A stretch of DNA of 63,723 bases, taken from NCBI RefSeq assembly GCF_029851875.1, contig NZ_JARKVC010000003.1:1-63723 (forward strand). Direction: 5' to 3'. Position numbers and translations under genes: made by a program. A model generated the notes under the pieces. It saw only the letters and a program-made list of their open reading frames with translations. It was not told the origin of the DNA and did no database searches. This DNA comes from Actinomyces sp. Its GTDB lineage: Bacteria; Actinomycetota; Actinomycetes; Actinomycetales; Actinomycetaceae. Every line of letters begins with the position of its first letter. The first letter of the stretch is position 1. Shown one piece after another: positions 33,655 through 44,166 of this stretch.

Positions 33655-34775
33655 GCCCTCGCCCCTCCACCGGCCTGCCCCGATCAGGCTGGTCCAGCCC
33701 CCAGGCGCTACGGCGTCGTCGTCTGCGCGACGTCGTGGCCTACCTCATCGCCGCCCTGGGCGGGGCGGGCCTGCTGGTCGTGCTCGCCGTCATCTACGCC
33801 CAGGCCGGCGACGCAGCCACCATGGTCTGGCCGGCCGTGCTCGCCCTGGTGCCCCTGGGCATCGTGCTGGTGGCGGTGCGGTGGATCGACCGGTGGGAGC
33901 CCGAGCCCGTCCCGGTCCTGCTCGTGGCCTTCCTGTGGGGCGCGGGAGTCGCCACGGTCATCTCCCTGGCGGTCAACACGACGGCGGCGGTCCTGGCGGG
34001 CTCCACCTCGGTGGCCAGCGGGGACCTGGTGGCCTCGGTCGTCTCCGCGCCCCTGATCGAGGAGGTGACCAAGGGGCTGGGCGTCCTCATCATCTTCCTG
34101 GTGTGGCGAGGCTCCTTCAACGGTCCGGTGGACGGGATCGTCTACGCCGCGGTGGTGGCGGCAGGCTTCGCCTTCGCCGAGAACATCCTCTACTTCGTCC
34201 AGCTGCGTGACCACCTCATGGCGACCTTCGTCATGAGGGCCGTCGCCTCCCCCTTCGCCCACGTCACCTTCACCGCGTGCACGGGTGTGGCGATCGGGCT
34301 CGCCTCGCGGATGCGCTCGCCCTCGGCCTGGCTGTGGACGACGCCGTGCGGCCTGGCGGGCGCCGTGGCGCTCCACGCGTTCTGGAACGGCGCGCTCTCG
34401 GCGGCCCCCTCCCTCTACCTGCTGGTGGAGGTTCCCTTCTTCCTGGCCTGCGTCGGCCTGGTGGTCTGGCTGCGCTGGAGCGAGCGCATGACGATGCGCC
34501 AGCGCCTGGCGGACTACGCCCGCTCCGGCTGGTACGAGCCGGCGGAGGTCACGATGATCACCACCGGCGCCGGCCGGGCGGCGGCCACGCGCTGGGCCAG
34601 GAAGCGCGGGCCGGTGGTCCAGGCCGCGATGAAGGACTTCCTGACTGCCTCTGCCAGCCTGGCCGCCCTGCGCCAGCAGGCGCTGGACGGGCACGCCGAG
34701 GATGACTACGCCGCTCAGGAGCGCCTGCTGCTGGAGCGGGTGCGCAGATCCAAGGAGGTGCTGGGACAAGGATGA
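33651..34775 (+). CDS. PrsW-family membrane protease-like protein
   Basis: A 374-residue multi-pass protein. The PrsW/CPBP glutamate motifs are present as APLIEEVTKGLG and FAFAENILYFV, and the histidine positions as SPFAHVTFTACTGVA and ALHAFWNGAL. PrsW in Bacillus cleaves an anti-sigma factor in the membrane; whether this protein is a protease is not shown. The last 100 residues are soluble, basic and helical. The GTG start overlaps the upstream stop, and the stop overlaps the Nudix gene. Its place between lipid-mannoside genes suggests an envelope role. Confidence 0.85.
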   Translation: MSPRPSTGLPRSGWSSPQALRRRRLRDVVAYLIAALGGAGLLVVLAVIYAQAGDAATMVWPAVLALVPLGIVLVAVRWIDRWEPEPVPVLLVAFLWGAGVATVISLAVNTTAAVLAGSTSVASGDLVASVVSAPLIEEVTKGLGVLIIFLVWRGSFNGPVDGIVYAAVVAAGFAFAENILYFVQLRDHLMATFVMRAVASPFAHVTFTACTGVAIGLASRMRSPSAWLWTTPCGLAGAVALHAFWNGALSAAPSLYLLVEVPFFLACVGLVVWLRWSERMTMRQRLADYARSGWYEPAEVTMITTGAGRAAATRWARKRGPVVQAAMKDFLTASASLAALRQQALDGHAEDDYAAQERLLLERVRRSKEVLGQG

Positions 34776-35407
34776 GCCGGGCTGAGCTGACCCCGGACGG
34801 GCGTGACCCGCGGCTGGTTCCTCGCAACTGGCGTGAGCTGATCGACCCGGCGGGGGAGTGGCACCTGGACGCCGACGGGCTGCCTCGACGTCGCGGTGCC
34901 CGGGTCATCGCGTTGCGGACGGTGCCCAGGCCGGCGATCCTCCTGGTTGCGGGGCACGACCGCACCGACGCCGACCACTGGTGGTCCTTCACCCCCGGTG
35001 GCGGGGTCCAGGAGGGGGAGACCAGCCGCCAGGCCGCGGCGCGCGAGCTGGCGGAGGAGACCGGCATCGTCCTGGCGGACGGGGCGCTGAGCGGGCCCGT
35101 GCTCTACCGCGACAGCCGCTTCGACTTCAACCTGGTCACCGTCCGCCAGGACGAGGAGTTCTTCCTCGCGCTGCTGGACCCGCAGCAGGCAGAGGCCAGC
35201 GCCGACCCGGACGGCGAGATGGACCGCAGCGGCTGGACCGACCTGGAGCGTGAGGTCCTGGACTCCGTGCGCTGGTGGCCCTTGGAGGAGCTGGACAGCG
35301 CGGTCAGCCAGGGGATGACGGTCTACCCGACCCAGCTGCCCGAGCTGGCCCGCGAGCTCCTCACCGGCTGGAACGGGGTGGCCTGGTCGATCACGGAGTG
35401 GGACTGA
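34772..35407 (+). CDS. Nudix hydrolase
   Basis: A 211-residue protein with a complete Nudix box, [24 protein letters not shown] (glycine, the two paired glutamates and the REL core are all visible). It hydrolyses a nucleoside diphosphate linked to another group; the substrate is unknown. In mycobacteria a Nudix protein occupies the same place after pimA. The ATG overlaps the PrsW stop. A gap of 91 bases before pdxS ends the run of overlapping genes. Confidence 0.9.
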   Translation: MSRAELTPDGRDPRLVPRNWRELIDPAGEWHLDADGLPRRRGARVIALRTVPRPAILLVAGHDRTDADHWWSFTPGGGVQEGETSRQAAARELAEETGIVLADGALSGPVLYRDSRFDFNLVTVRQDEEFFLALLDPQQAEASADPDGEMDRSGWTDLEREVLDSVRWWPLEELDSAVSQGMTVYPTQLPELARELLTGWNGVAWSITEWD

Positions 35408-35458
35408 GGTCCGCGCCCGGCGGGCTCGGGCGTACCATGCCGCCACCGAACAGCTGTC

Positions 35459-35480
35459 GCCGTGGGCCTGGCCCCACGGC
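35459..35480 (+). promoter_or_regulatory. hairpin in the leader of pdxS
   Basis: GCCGTGGG-CCTGGC-CCCACGGC, 8-bp stem, ends 18 bases before the pdxS start. A TACCAT at 35433-35438 could be its -10 box. The hairpin may be a leftover terminator of the upstream operon or a leader element. Confidence 0.4.
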
Positions 35481-35498
35481 CCGTCCCCGAGGACACCT

Positions 35499-36395
35499 AT
35501 GAGCACCACGAGCCCGATCACCGGCACCCTGACGATCAAGCGCGGCATGGCTGACATGCTCAAGGGCGGCGTCATCATGGACGTCGTCACTCCCGAGCAG
35601 GCGCGCATCGCTGAGGACGCGGGCGCCGTGGCCGTCATGGCCCTGGAGCGTGTCCCCGCTGACATCCGGGCCCAGGGCGGTGTGGCCCGCATGTCCGACC
35701 CGGACCTCATCACGGGCATCATCGAGGCCGTCTCGATCCCGGTCATGGCCAAGGCCCGCATCGGCCACTTCGTCGAGGCGCAGGTCCTGCAGTCCCTCGG
35801 GGTGGACTACATTGACGAGTCCGAGGTGCTCACCCCGGCGGACTACTCCCACCACATCGACAAGCAGGCCTTCACCGTGCCCTTTGTCTGCGGCGCGACC
35901 AACCTGGGCGAGGCGTTGCGGCGTGTCACCGAGGGCGCGGCGATGATCCGCTCCAAGGGCGAGGCCGGTACCGGGGACGTGTCCAACGCGGTGACCCACA
36001 TGCGCACCATCCGCGACGAGATCCGCCACCTGACCTCCCTGCCCGAGGACGAGCTCTACGTGGCCGCCAAGGAGCTGGGCGCTCCCTACGAGCTGGTGGC
36101 CGAGGTCGCGCGCACCGGCAGCCTGCCGGTCGTCCTGTTCACGGCGGGCGGCATCGCCACGCCGGCCGACGCGGCGATGATGATGCAGATGGGTGCCGAG
36201 GGCGTCTTCGTGGGCTCGGGCATCTTCAAGTCCGGAGACCCTGCCAAGCGCGCCGCCGCGATCGTGCGCGCCACGGCCCAGTTCGACGACCCTGGCGTCA
36301 TCGCCGAGGTCTCGCGCGGCCTGGGCGAGGCCATGGTCGGCATCAACGTGGAGGACGTTCCGGCTCCGCACCGTCTGGCCGAGCGCGGCTGGTGA
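35499..36395 (+). CDS. pdxS: pyridoxal 5'-phosphate synthase, synthase subunit
   Basis: The 298-residue barrel subunit that makes vitamin B6 phosphate from ribose 5-phosphate, glyceraldehyde 3-phosphate and ammonia. It is highly conserved: [36 protein letters not shown] and [15 protein letters not shown] are hallmark blocks. GAGGA lies six bases before the ATG. It overlaps pdxT by a GTGA quartet, which fits their one-to-one complex. Confidence 0.97.
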   Translation: MSTTSPITGTLTIKRGMADMLKGGVIMDVVTPEQARIAEDAGAVAVMALERVPADIRAQGGVARMSDPDLITGIIEAVSIPVMAKARIGHFVEAQVLQSLGVDYIDESEVLTPADYSHHIDKQAFTVPFVCGATNLGEALRRVTEGAAMIRSKGEAGTGDVSNAVTHMRTIRDEIRHLTSLPEDELYVAAKELGAPYELVAEVARTGSLPVVLFTAGGIATPADAAMMMQMGAEGVFVGSGIFKSGDPAKRAAAIVRATAQFDDPGVIAEVSRGLGEAMVGINVEDVPAPHRLAERGW

Positions 36396-37186
36396 GAGGA
36401 GCGGTGGGCGGCCTGATGAGCCCGGCCGGCGGGCCTGGGAGGGCCCAGCAGCCCCAGTCAGCCACGCGGCGCACCGGCTCCAGCGTCCTGGGCAGGTACA
36501 CCCCGCGCGCCCTCTTCCCGGCCGCCTCGCCTGCTGACTCGCGTCCGACGGTCGGTGTCCTGGCCCTGCAGGGGGACGTGCGCGAGCACGCCCTGGCGCT
36601 GGAGGCCTGCGGTGCCCGGGCCGTGGCCGTGCGCAGCGCGGCGCAGCTGTGCGGCGCCGACGGCGTGCGCCTGGACGGCCTGGTGCTGCCTGGTGGGGAG
36701 TCCACGACCATGGGCAGGCTCCTGGCCGCCTTCGACATGCTGGAGCCCGTGCGCGAGCTGGTAGGCGCCGGGGTCGCGGTCTACGGCTCGTGCGCGGGGA
36801 TGATCATGCTGGCTGACCGCGTGGAGGCGGCCGCCTCGCACCAGCCCCTCATCGGCGGTATCGACATGACCGTGCGGCGCAACGCCTTCGGCCGGCAGGT
36901 CGACTCCTACGAGGAGGACCTGGTGGCTCCGGCCCTGGGAGCGGGCGAGGACCGTCCGCTGCGTGCGGTCTTCATCCGGGCGCCCTGGGTCGAGGAGGTC
37001 GGCGAGGGTGTGGAGGTCCTTGCCACAACCCGATCTGGCCGCGCCGGCGCGGGACGCTCCGGGACAGGCGGTAGGATCGTCGCGGTTCGTCAGGGACCGC
37101 TGCTTGCCACGTCCTTCCACCCTGAGGTCGGAAGCGATCACAGGGTCCATGACGTCTTTGTCGAGATGGTGAGGCACCGGTCCTAG
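36392..37186 (+). CDS. pdxT: pyridoxal 5'-phosphate synthase, glutaminase subunit
   Basis: Class I glutaminase that feeds ammonia to PdxS. The oxyanion strand is [12 protein letters not shown], the catalytic cysteine is in [10 protein letters not shown], and the histidine and glutamate are in FHPEVGSD. With the GTG at 36392 (GTGA overlap with pdxS) the protein has 264 residues, about 50 more at the N-terminus than usual. The core begins at [15 protein letters not shown]. An ATG at 36416 is an alternative, but neither start removes the extension, which is arginine- and proline-rich and likely disordered. A further insert around [11 protein letters not shown] precedes the last strand. Confidence 0.93.
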   Translation: MRGAVGGLMSPAGGPGRAQQPQSATRRTGSSVLGRYTPRALFPAASPADSRPTVGVLALQGDVREHALALEACGARAVAVRSAAQLCGADGVRLDGLVLPGGESTTMGRLLAAFDMLEPVRELVGAGVAVYGSCAGMIMLADRVEAAASHQPLIGGIDMTVRRNAFGRQVDSYEEDLVAPALGAGEDRPLRAVFIRAPWVEEVGEGVEVLATTRSGRAGAGRSGTGGRIVAVRQGPLLATSFHPEVGSDHRVHDVFVEMVRHRS

Positions 37187-37249
37187 GACCTGTGCCTCAC
37201 AGGCCCTCGGTGCCTGCCTGGCGGGCGCCGACCTACCCAAGGAGCACAT

Positions 37250-38014
37250 ATGTCGGGACACTCCAAGTGGGCGACCACCAAGCACAAGAAGGCTGCGATT
37301 GACGCCAAGCGCGGCAAGCTCTTCGCTCGCCTGATCAAGAACATCGAGGTCGCTGCCCGCACCGGTGGCGGGGACCCCGCGGGTAACCCGACCCTGTTCG
37401 ACGCCATCCAGAAGGCGAAGAAGAACTCCGTGCCGGCCGACAACATCACCCGCGCCGTCAAGCGCGGCAGCGGTGAGGAGGCTGGCGGCGCCGACTGGCA
37501 GACCATCATGTACGAGGGCTACGGGCCGGCCGGCGTGGCCTTCCTCGTGGAGTGCCTGACCGACAACCGCAACCGTGCTGCCTCGGACGTGCGTGTGGCC
37601 TTCACCCGCACCGGCGGCAACCTGGCGGACCCGGGGTCGGTCGCCTACAACTTCACCCGCAAGGGCGTGGTGGAGATCGCCAAGGCTGAGGGCGTCGACG
37701 AGGACTCCATCCTCATGGCGGTCCTTGAGGCCGGTGCCGAGGAGGTCGTCGAGGGACCGGAGTCCTTCGAGGTCCTGTGCGAGCCTACCGACCTCATCGC
37801 GGTGCGCAACGCCGTGACCGAGGCCGGCATGGAGTACGACTCCGCCGAGTCCCAGTTCGTGGCCGGTACCAAGGTCGAGGTGGACCTCGACGGCGCCCGC
37901 AAGGTGATGCGTCTCATCGACGCCCTGGAGGACCTCGACGACGTCCAGAACGTCTTCACCTCGGTGGACGTCTCCGCCGAGGTCGCTGCCCAGCTCGACG
38001 AGGACGAGGACTGA
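37250..38014 (+). CDS. yebC: YebC/PmpR family regulatory protein
   Basis: A 254-residue protein of the universal YebC family, recently linked to translation of difficult peptides and earlier to transcription control. It starts with the signature [20 protein letters not shown] and carries [19 protein letters not shown] in the middle. Length is normal. AAGGAG lies six bases before the ATG. Its place between pdxT and ruvC is conserved in actinobacteria. Confidence 0.96.
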   Translation: MSGHSKWATTKHKKAAIDAKRGKLFARLIKNIEVAARTGGGDPAGNPTLFDAIQKAKKNSVPADNITRAVKRGSGEEAGGADWQTIMYEGYGPAGVAFLVECLTDNRNRAASDVRVAFTRTGGNLADPGSVAYNFTRKGVVEIAKAEGVDEDSILMAVLEAGAEEVVEGPESFEVLCEPTDLIAVRNAVTEAGMEYDSAESQFVAGTKVEVDLDGARKVMRLIDALEDLDDVQNVFTSVDVSAEVAAQLDEDED

Positions 38015-38087
38015 GCTGGCCGCCACGCTGAGCGGCCAGCCGGCTCGCTCTCCTCGCTCACGCACCGCCCAGGTCGCGCTCCAGCGG

Positions 38088-38702
38088 GTGCTCGGGGTTG
38101 ACCCCGGGCTCACGCGGTGCGGCCTGGGCTGCGTTGACATCGACGCCAGGAGACAGGCACGTCTGGTCGAGGTCGGCGTCGTGCGCACCCCGCCGTCGGC
38201 CAGCCCCGAGCTGCGCCTGCTGACGATCGCCCAGGCGCTGGAGGACTGGATCGCCCGTCTGGGGCCCACGAGCGTGTCGGTCGAGCGTGTCTTCGCCCAG
38301 GACAACCTGCGATCGGTCATCTCGGTGGCCCAGGTCATGGGGGTGGTCATGGTGGCCGGGGCGCGTGCCGGGCTGGAGGTCGCCCAGCACACCCCGAGCG
38401 AGGCCAAGGCTGCGGTGACCGGCTCGGGGACCGCGGACAAGGCCCAGGTCCAGGCCATGGTCCAGCGCATCCTCGGGCTCGACGCCCCTCCTCGCCCCGC
38501 TGACGCGGCCGACGCCCTGGCCCAGGCGATCTGTCACGGCTGGCGCGGAGGCGGCACCGGGGTCGACGGAGGCACGGAGATGGTCTCCGCGGGAGGCTCG
38601 GTGCGTGTCAGCGCCCGCACTCCCGCCCAGCGCCAGTGGGCGCAGGCCCAGGCTGCTGCCAGGCGCACCGGCGCCGTCGACCCGCGCCGCGCCCGGCGCT
38701 GA
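38088..38702 (+). CDS. ruvC: crossover junction endodeoxyribonuclease
   Basis: Resolves Holliday junctions as a dimer with RuvAB. The catalytic acids lie in [22 protein letters not shown] and the C-terminal [16 protein letters not shown]. The GTG at 38088 gives 204 residues and starts one or two residues later than most family members. The usual preceding Arg-Val is in frame, but no ATG or GTG lies before it. No ribosome-binding site is visible, so the start is less certain than the function. The last 35 residues are an arginine-rich tail. Confidence 0.94.
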   Translation: MLGVDPGLTRCGLGCVDIDARRQARLVEVGVVRTPPSASPELRLLTIAQALEDWIARLGPTSVSVERVFAQDNLRSVISVAQVMGVVMVAGARAGLEVAQHTPSEAKAAVTGSGTADKAQVQAMVQRILGLDAPPRPADAADALAQAICHGWRGGGTGVDGGTEMVSAGGSVRVSARTPAQRQWAQAQAAARRTGAVDPRRARR

Positions 38703-38705
38703 CGG

Positions 38706-38750
38706 CGACATCGTCCCGCCCGGCCTGCTACTGTCTGTACAGACGTTCGA
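38706..38750 (+). promoter_or_regulatory. ruvAB promoter with LexA-like SOS box
   Basis: GCGACA (38706-38711), 18 bases, TACTGT (38730-38735). Just downstream, TGTACAGACGTTCG (38737-38750) matches the actinobacterial LexA site CGAACRNRYGTTYG at 12 of 14 positions. It lies 21 bases before ruvA. This indicates DNA-damage induction separate from ruvC. Confidence 0.55.
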
Positions 38751-38771
38751 CCGTGAGAAGGAGAAGCCTGC

Positions 38772-39401
38772 ATGATCGCCTCCCTGCGTGGCACGGTCCT
38801 CGACATCTCGCTGACCGGCGCCGTCATCGAGGTCGGTGGCGTGGGCATGGCCTTCCAGGCCACGCCGACCACCCTGGCCGGGCTGCGCGTGGGTGAGGAG
38901 GGCGTGGTCCACACCGAGCTCGTCGTGCGTGAGGACGCCTTGACGCTCTTCGGCTTCGCTGACGCCGACGAGCGCCAGTGCTTCCGGGTCCTGCTCGGGG
39001 CCAAGGGGGTCGGTGCCAGGCTGGCGCTGGCGATCCTGGCCGTGCACACCCCTGACGCCCTGCGGCGGGCGGTCGCCAGCCAGGACGTGGCGGCGCTCAG
39101 GCGGGTCCCGGGCCTGGGTCCCAAAGGGGCCCAGCGCGTCATCATCGACGTCGGGGACAAGCTGGGACCGCTCACCGGGCAGGACCTGGCCGCACACGAG
39201 CCACAGGTGCCGGCTGAGGCGGCCCAGGAGGCCAACCCTGACGTGGTCGCCGCCCTGGTCCAGCTGGGCTGGAACGAGGCGACGGCCCGCCAGGCCGTGG
39301 GCGCGGTGGAGAGAGCCGCCCAGGAGCAGGATGAGGTGCTCAGTGTCCCGGAGACGCTGCGGGCCTCGCTGCGCTGGCTCGGTGGTGGTCGCCGTGGCTG
39401 A
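38772..39401 (+). CDS. ruvA: Holliday junction branch migration protein RuvA
   Basis: The 209-residue junction-binding subunit. The OB-fold start [20 protein letters not shown], the helix-hairpin-helix segment [20 protein letters not shown] and the C-terminal domain [19 protein letters not shown] are in the expected order. AAGGAG precedes the ATG by eight bases. The ruvB start lies within its last codons. Confidence 0.96.
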   Translation: MIASLRGTVLDISLTGAVIEVGGVGMAFQATPTTLAGLRVGEEGVVHTELVVREDALTLFGFADADERQCFRVLLGAKGVGARLALAILAVHTPDALRRAVASQDVAALRRVPGLGPKGAQRVIIDVGDKLGPLTGQDLAAHEPQVPAEAAQEANPDVVAALVQLGWNEATARQAVGAVERAAQEQDEVLSVPETLRASLRWLGGGRRG

Positions 39402-40425
39402 GGAGGTCCCCGGCCGTCTCGTGGGCGGCGGGGCTGAGGAGTCCGAGCGCGCGGCCGAGGCGGCGCTGCGGCCTAAGCGGCTGGAGGACTTCGTGGGCCA
39501 GGAGGTGGTCCGCGGTCAGCTCTCGGTGGTGCTGCGTGCCGCGCTCTCACGCGGTACCACCCCTGACCACGTCCTGCTCTCGGGCCCCCCGGGGCTGGGC
39601 AAGACGACCCTGGCGATGATCATCGCCGCAGAGGTCGAGGGCTCTCTGCGGCTGACCAGCGGCCCGGCGATCCAGCACGCCGGGGACCTGGCGGCGATCC
39701 TGTCCTCCCTGGAGGAGGGCGACGTCCTCTTTATCGACGAGATCCACCGCCTGGCGCGTACGGCGGAGGAGATGCTGTACCTGGCCATGGAGGACTACCG
39801 GGTCGACGTCGTCGTGGGCAAGGGACCGGGTGCCACCTCGATCCCGCTGTCGCTTCCGCCCTTCACCGTCGTGGGCGCCACCACCCGCGCCGGCCTGCTT
39901 CCCGCCCCCCTGCGCGACCGCTTCGGCTTCACCGGCCACCTGGAGTACTACGGCCCCGCCGAGCTCTCGCGGATCCTGACCCGCTCGGCCGGGCTGCTGG
40001 GGGTACGGCTGGAGGCGCAGGCCGGTGCGGAGCTGGCCCGGCGCTCGCGCGGTACCCCGCGTATCGCCAACCGCCTGCTGCGCCGGGTCCAGGACTGGGC
40101 CGAGGTCCACGGCACTCCCGGGCACCTGGACCTGGAGGCGGCACGGGCCGCCCTGGAGGTCTTCGAGGTCGACGCCCTCGGGCTGGACCGCCTGGACCGC
40201 GCGGTCCTGGAGGCGCTGTGCACCCGCTTCGGGGGAGGCCCGGTGGGACTGACCACGCTGGCGGTGAGCGTGGGGGAGGAGCCGGAGACCGTGGAGACGG
40301 TGGCCGAGCCCTACCTCGTGCGTGAAGGCCTCGTGGTGCGCACGCCACGCGGTCGCAGCGCCACGGCTGCCGCCTACGAGCACCTGGGCCTGCAGCCGCC
40401 CGAGGGCGGGGCGACGCTGGTCTAG
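39394..40425 (+). CDS. ruvB: Holliday junction branch migration helicase RuvB
   Basis: AAA+ motor of 343 residues that drives branch migration with RuvA. Walker A is [12 protein letters not shown], Walker B is LFIDEIHRL, sensor 1 is [10 protein letters not shown] and the arginine finger region is [11 protein letters not shown] winged-helix domain ends the protein. I choose the GTG at 39394, which overlaps the ruvA stop by eight bases and gives a typical length. The frame is open far upstream inside ruvA. A gap of 196 bases follows, holding a TAGACT (40553-40558) as possible -10 for yajC and nothing else clear. Confidence 0.96.
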   Translation: MAEEVPGRLVGGGAEESERAAEAALRPKRLEDFVGQEVVRGQLSVVLRAALSRGTTPDHVLLSGPPGLGKTTLAMIIAAEVEGSLRLTSGPAIQHAGDLAAILSSLEEGDVLFIDEIHRLARTAEEMLYLAMEDYRVDVVVGKGPGATSIPLSLPPFTVVGATTRAGLLPAPLRDRFGFTGHLEYYGPAELSRILTRSAGLLGVRLEAQAGAELARRSRGTPRIANRLLRRVQDWAEVHGTPGHLDLEAARAALEVFEVDALGLDRLDRAVLEALCTRFGGGPVGLTTLAVSVGEEPETVETVAEPYLVREGLVVRTPRGRSATAAAYEHLGLQPPEGGATLV

Positions 40426-40621
40426 CGCTGCTCGCGCTCGGGCCCTCGCAGCCCCTTCGTGCTGCCCGCTACCTGGTGGCGAAGGACGCGCGGGCGGCGT
40501 GGCTCACAGTCTCAGCCGACGCTGACCGTACCGACTGACGCCGGATGTGGCCTAGACTCGGCGGGGTTGTCCCTGCCTGGGACTGCCTAGGACACTGTCA
40601 CCCTCGAACGGAGGAGCCTGG

Positions 40622-41038
40622 ATGCTCTGGATGCTCATCGTCATGGTCCTTGCCTTCTGGCTCATGTCGCGCTTCGCGCGCAGGCAGCAGGAGAAGATGA
40701 CGGCCCAGCAGAACGCGCGCATCGAGGAGGCCATGGTCCCAGGCACCTGGGTGCGCACGCGCGCGGGCTTCTACGGCAAGGTCGTCGAGGTCGACGGCGA
40801 GGTCGTCACCCTGGCTACCGCCCTCGGAGACGAGTCGCTGTGGGCCAAGTCCTCCGTCCTGGGCGCTGAGGAGCCTCCCTTCGCCTCCGTGGAGGACGAG
40901 CCCGCCGAGCTGGTCGACGGCGAGGTCCTGGTCACCGACGAGGAGACCGAGGAGACGGCCGGAGAGCCCCAGACCGATCCTGAGCCGCTGGGCTCCGAGG
41001 CCGGCTCTCACGCCCCGGCCCGTGACCATCAGGACTGA
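40622..41038 (+). CDS. yajC: preprotein translocase subunit YajC
   Basis: Small membrane partner of SecDF. One N-terminal helix (LWMLIVMVLAFWLMSRF) is followed by the conserved YajC core PGTWVRTRAGFYGKVVEVDG. The last 50 residues are an acidic tail. GGAGGAG lies before the ATG. It leads the yajC-secD-secF-apt-relA run. Confidence 0.94.
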   Translation: MLWMLIVMVLAFWLMSRFARRQQEKMTAQQNARIEEAMVPGTWVRTRAGFYGKVVEVDGEVVTLATALGDESLWAKSSVLGAEEPPFASVEDEPAELVDGEVLVTDEETEETAGEPQTDPEPLGSEAGSHAPARDHQD

Positions 41039-41065
41039 GCCCCACCACTGCGAGGAAGAGACCGC

Positions 41066-43066
41066 GTGTCCAGCAAGCAGATCAAGCACCCGGGCCGAAG
41101 GCTCCTTGTGCTGCTCGTCGTCATCGCCATCGGCTACGCCGCACTGGCTGTCGGCGCCGCCACCCACCGCACCTCGATGACACCGGGACTGGCGCTCGAC
41201 CTGGAGGGCGGCACCCAGATCATCCTGACACCGACCACCACGGACGGCTCGACCATCACCGACGAGGACGTCCAGCAGGCCATCGAGATCATCCGCCAGC
41301 GCGTGGACGCCTCAGGCGTGGCCGAGGCGCAGATCTCCCGCCAGGGCGGTCAGAACATCGTCGTCGCCCTGCCCGGCCAGCCCAGCCAGGAGACCCTGGA
41401 GCTCGTGCGCACCTCCGCGGTGCTGTACTTCCGCCCGGTCATCCGCATCATCCAGGGCTCGGCCACGGCGATCGCCGAGGCCCAGAACCAGTACCTCGCC
41501 CAGGCCGCGGCGAGCGCCTCGGCCTCCCCTGAGTCCACCCAGGCCACCCAGGCTGCCGACAGTGCCGCACCGAGCCAGGCTCCCGCCTCCCAGGAGCCGG
41601 CTGAGCAGCCCACCGAGGCGGCCACGCAGCAGGCGACGGCGGTGCCGACCGTGACTGCCGCGCAGGTCGCCCAGACCTACGCCGATGTCAACAAGGACGG
41701 CACGATCAGCTCCGACCCGCTGCCTGCGACCTCGGAGGACAGCTCCTCCGACCAGTGGATCACCGAGCAGATGATCTACGACGCCTACATGACTGACTGC
41801 AAGGCCGCGGACAACCTCACGGGCGTGAGCCAGGACCCGAGCAAGGCCGTCATCTCCTGCGCCAAGGACGGCTCGGGCGCCACCTACATCCTGGGCCCGG
41901 CCGATATCGCCGGTACCGACGTCGCGCGCGCGAGCTCGGGCCTGGAGACCACGAGCCAGGGCACGACGACGAACAAGTGGGTCGTCTCCCTGGAGTTCAA
42001 CAAGAAGGGGACCGAGGAGTTCGCCGCGGTCTCCAAGCGCCTGCTGGCCTACCGCGACGCCGCGGCCGCCGCCTCCTCGACGAAGACCCCGGCGCCGTCG
42101 ACCGACTCCCAGAAGGCCCAGTTCGCCATCGTGCTCGACGGCCTGACGCTCATGGCCTCCGGCTTCAGCAAGGACGTGACCGCCCCGATCACCGACGGTC
42201 GGGTGCAGATCTCGGGCAGCTTCACCCAGGCGCAGGCCAACACCCTGGCCAACCAGCTGTCCTTCGGCTCCCTGCCACTGACCTTCACCGTCCAGTCCGA
42301 GCAGCAGATCTCCGCCACGCTGGGCATCGAGCAGCTGCGCCACGGTCTCGTCGCGGGCCTGATCGGCTTCCTGCTCATCATCGTCTACCTGGCCTGGCAG
42401 TACCGGGGCCTGGCAGTGGTGGCGGTGACCTCCCTGGTCGCCGCAGCCTCAGTGACCTACCTGGCCATCGCGCTGCTGTCGTGGACCATGGGCTACCGCC
42501 TGTCGCTGGCGGGAGTGGCCGGACTCATCATCTCCATCGGTATCACGATGGACTCCTTCATCATCTACTTCGAGCGCATCCGCGACGAGGTCCGTCACGG
42601 ACGCACGCTCGTGGCCGCCGTGGACGAGGGGTGGTCCCAGGCCCGTCAGACGATCATCGTCTCCGACGCCGTCAACCTCGTGGCCGCGGTCGTGCTCTAC
42701 TTCCTCGCGGTCGGAGGCGTTCAGGGCTTCGCCTTCACCCTGGGCGTGACGACCGTCGTCGACCTGGCGGTCATCGTCTTGTTCACCCACCCGATGATGG
42801 TGTGGATCCTGCGTTTCCGCTTCTTCGGCCAGGGCCACCGGTGGTCGGGCCTGGACCCCGAGCACCTGGGAGCGCGCTCCTTGGCCGCCTACGGCAAGGC
42901 ACGTCAGTCGGCGATCGACTCCGTGACCTCCTCGCTGGCGCGGCGCAAGGCCGAGGCACGTGCCCAGGCACGCCAGGCCCAGGACGAGCCGGGCCTGCGC
43001 GAGGGCCAGGAGGCTCACGCCGTCGAACCCGGTTCCACGAGCGCAGAGGAGGGTGAGGACAAGTGA
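41066..43066 (+). CDS. secD: protein translocase subunit SecD
   Basis: Membrane protein of 666 residues that helps pull exported proteins outward using the proton gradient. After a first helix comes LALDLEGGTQIIL, the SecD signature. A large outer domain follows, and five helices at the C-terminus include GVAGLIISIGITMDSFIIYFE (motif of the RND family). The outer domain carries an Ala/Ser/Gln-rich insert (about residues 145-195) typical of actinobacteria. The GTG start follows GAGGAAGAG. It overlaps secF by GTGA. Confidence 0.95.
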   Translation: MSSKQIKHPGRRLLVLLVVIAIGYAALAVGAATHRTSMTPGLALDLEGGTQIILTPTTTDGSTITDEDVQQAIEIIRQRVDASGVAEAQISRQGGQNIVVALPGQPSQETLELVRTSAVLYFRPVIRIIQGSATAIAEAQNQYLAQAAASASASPESTQATQAADSAAPSQAPASQEPAEQPTEAATQQATAVPTVTAAQVAQTYADVNKDGTISSDPLPATSEDSSSDQWITEQMIYDAYMTDCKAADNLTGVSQDPSKAVISCAKDGSGATYILGPADIAGTDVARASSGLETTSQGTTTNKWVVSLEFNKKGTEEFAAVSKRLLAYRDAAAAASSTKTPAPSTDSQKAQFAIVLDGLTLMASGFSKDVTAPITDGRVQISGSFTQAQANTLANQLSFGSLPLTFTVQSEQQISATLGIEQLRHGLVAGLIGFLLIIVYLAWQYRGLAVVAVTSLVAAASVTYLAIALLSWTMGYRLSLAGVAGLIISIGITMDSFIIYFERIRDEVRHGRTLVAAVDEGWSQARQTIIVSDAVNLVAAVVLYFLAVGGVQGFAFTLGVTTVVDLAVIVLFTHPMMVWILRFRFFGQGHRWSGLDPEHLGARSLAAYGKARQSAIDSVTSSLARRKAEARAQARQAQDEPGLREGQEAHAVEPGSTSAEEGEDK

Positions 43067-44166
43067 GGAGCCTCGCCAGGCTAGGTAACGACCTCTACTC
43101 CGGGCGCACGTCGATCCCTTTCGTCGCGCGCCGCAGGATCTGGTACGTCGTGGCCCTGGTGGCCGTCGCGGTCTCGGCCGTGCTCGTGGTCAAGCCAGGT
43201 CTCAACCCCGGTATCGACTTCAAGGGCGGCACCGAGGTGACCGTCACCGGCGTCGCCTCCCCCTCGGAGGGACCGGCGAACGACGTCCTGAGCCAGGAGG
43301 GGATGTCCGCCTCCTCGTCGGTGACGACGATGGGCTCCTCCTCGGTGCGCGTGCAGACCACGGAGCTGACCAAGGAGCAGTCCGACTCCCTGGCCGCAGC
43401 CCTGGCCAAGGCCTATGACGTTGAGACCAGCGCCGTGTCGGCCACGACGATCGGCCCGACCTGGTCCTCGGACGTGACGGACAAGGCGCTGCGGGGCCTG
43501 GTCATCTTCTTCGTCCTGGTCGGAGCGCTGATCTGGGCCTACTTCCGTACCTGGAAGATGGCCGTGGCCGCGCTGCTGGCCCTGGTCCACGACATCGTCA
43601 TCACCGTGGGCGTCTACGCGGCCTCGGGCTTCGAGGTCACCCCGGCCACCATTATCGGTGTGTTGACGATCCTGGGCTACTCGCTCTACGACACCGTCGT
43701 GGTCTTTGACAAGATTCGTGAGAACACCAAGGACTTCACCACGCAGACGCGCTCGACCTACGCCGAGCTGGCGAATCTCGCGGTCAACCAGACCTTCATC
43801 CGCTCGATCAACACCTCCGTCGTCGGTGTGCTGCCGGTCGCCTCGCTGCTGGTGGTCGGCGCCTTCATCCTGGGTGCCGGCACGCTGCGTGACATCGCGC
43901 TGACCCTGTTCATCGGCATGATCGCGGGAACGCTGTCCTCGATCTTCCTGGCCACGCCGCTGCTGGTGGACCTGCGACGCCGGGAGAAGGACGTGCGTGA
44001 GCAGGCCGCTCGCGTGGCCCGTGCCCGCGGTGAGCGCCTGGCCGAGGCAGGCGACGACCCGCAGGCCCTGGCGGCCCTGGCGGCGCAGCCTGCGGCGGCC
44101 CCGCTCACGCCGGGGCGTCACCTGGGCGTGGCCGCTCAACCCAAGAGGAAGAGGAAGCACTCATGA
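43063..44166 (+). CDS. secF: protein translocase subunit SecF
   Basis: Partner of SecD, 367 residues. It has the NPGIDFKGGTEV signature after the first helix, then the six-helix RND-like domain with GVLTILGYSLYDTVVVFDKIREN and NTSVVGVLPVASLLVVGAF. The tail is basic and alanine-rich. It starts in the secD stop and ends in the apt start (ATGA), so export and purine salvage genes are co-transcribed, as in mycobacteria. Confidence 0.95.
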   Translation: MRSLARLGNDLYSGRTSIPFVARRRIWYVVALVAVAVSAVLVVKPGLNPGIDFKGGTEVTVTGVASPSEGPANDVLSQEGMSASSSVTTMGSSSVRVQTTELTKEQSDSLAAALAKAYDVETSAVSATTIGPTWSSDVTDKALRGLVIFFVLVGALIWAYFRTWKMAVAALLALVHDIVITVGVYAASGFEVTPATIIGVLTILGYSLYDTVVVFDKIRENTKDFTTQTRSTYAELANLAVNQTFIRSINTSVVGVLPVASLLVVGAFILGAGTLRDIALTLFIGMIAGTLSSIFLATPLLVDLRRREKDVREQAARVARARGERLAEAGDDPQALAALAAQPAAAPLTPGRHLGVAAQPKRKRKHS

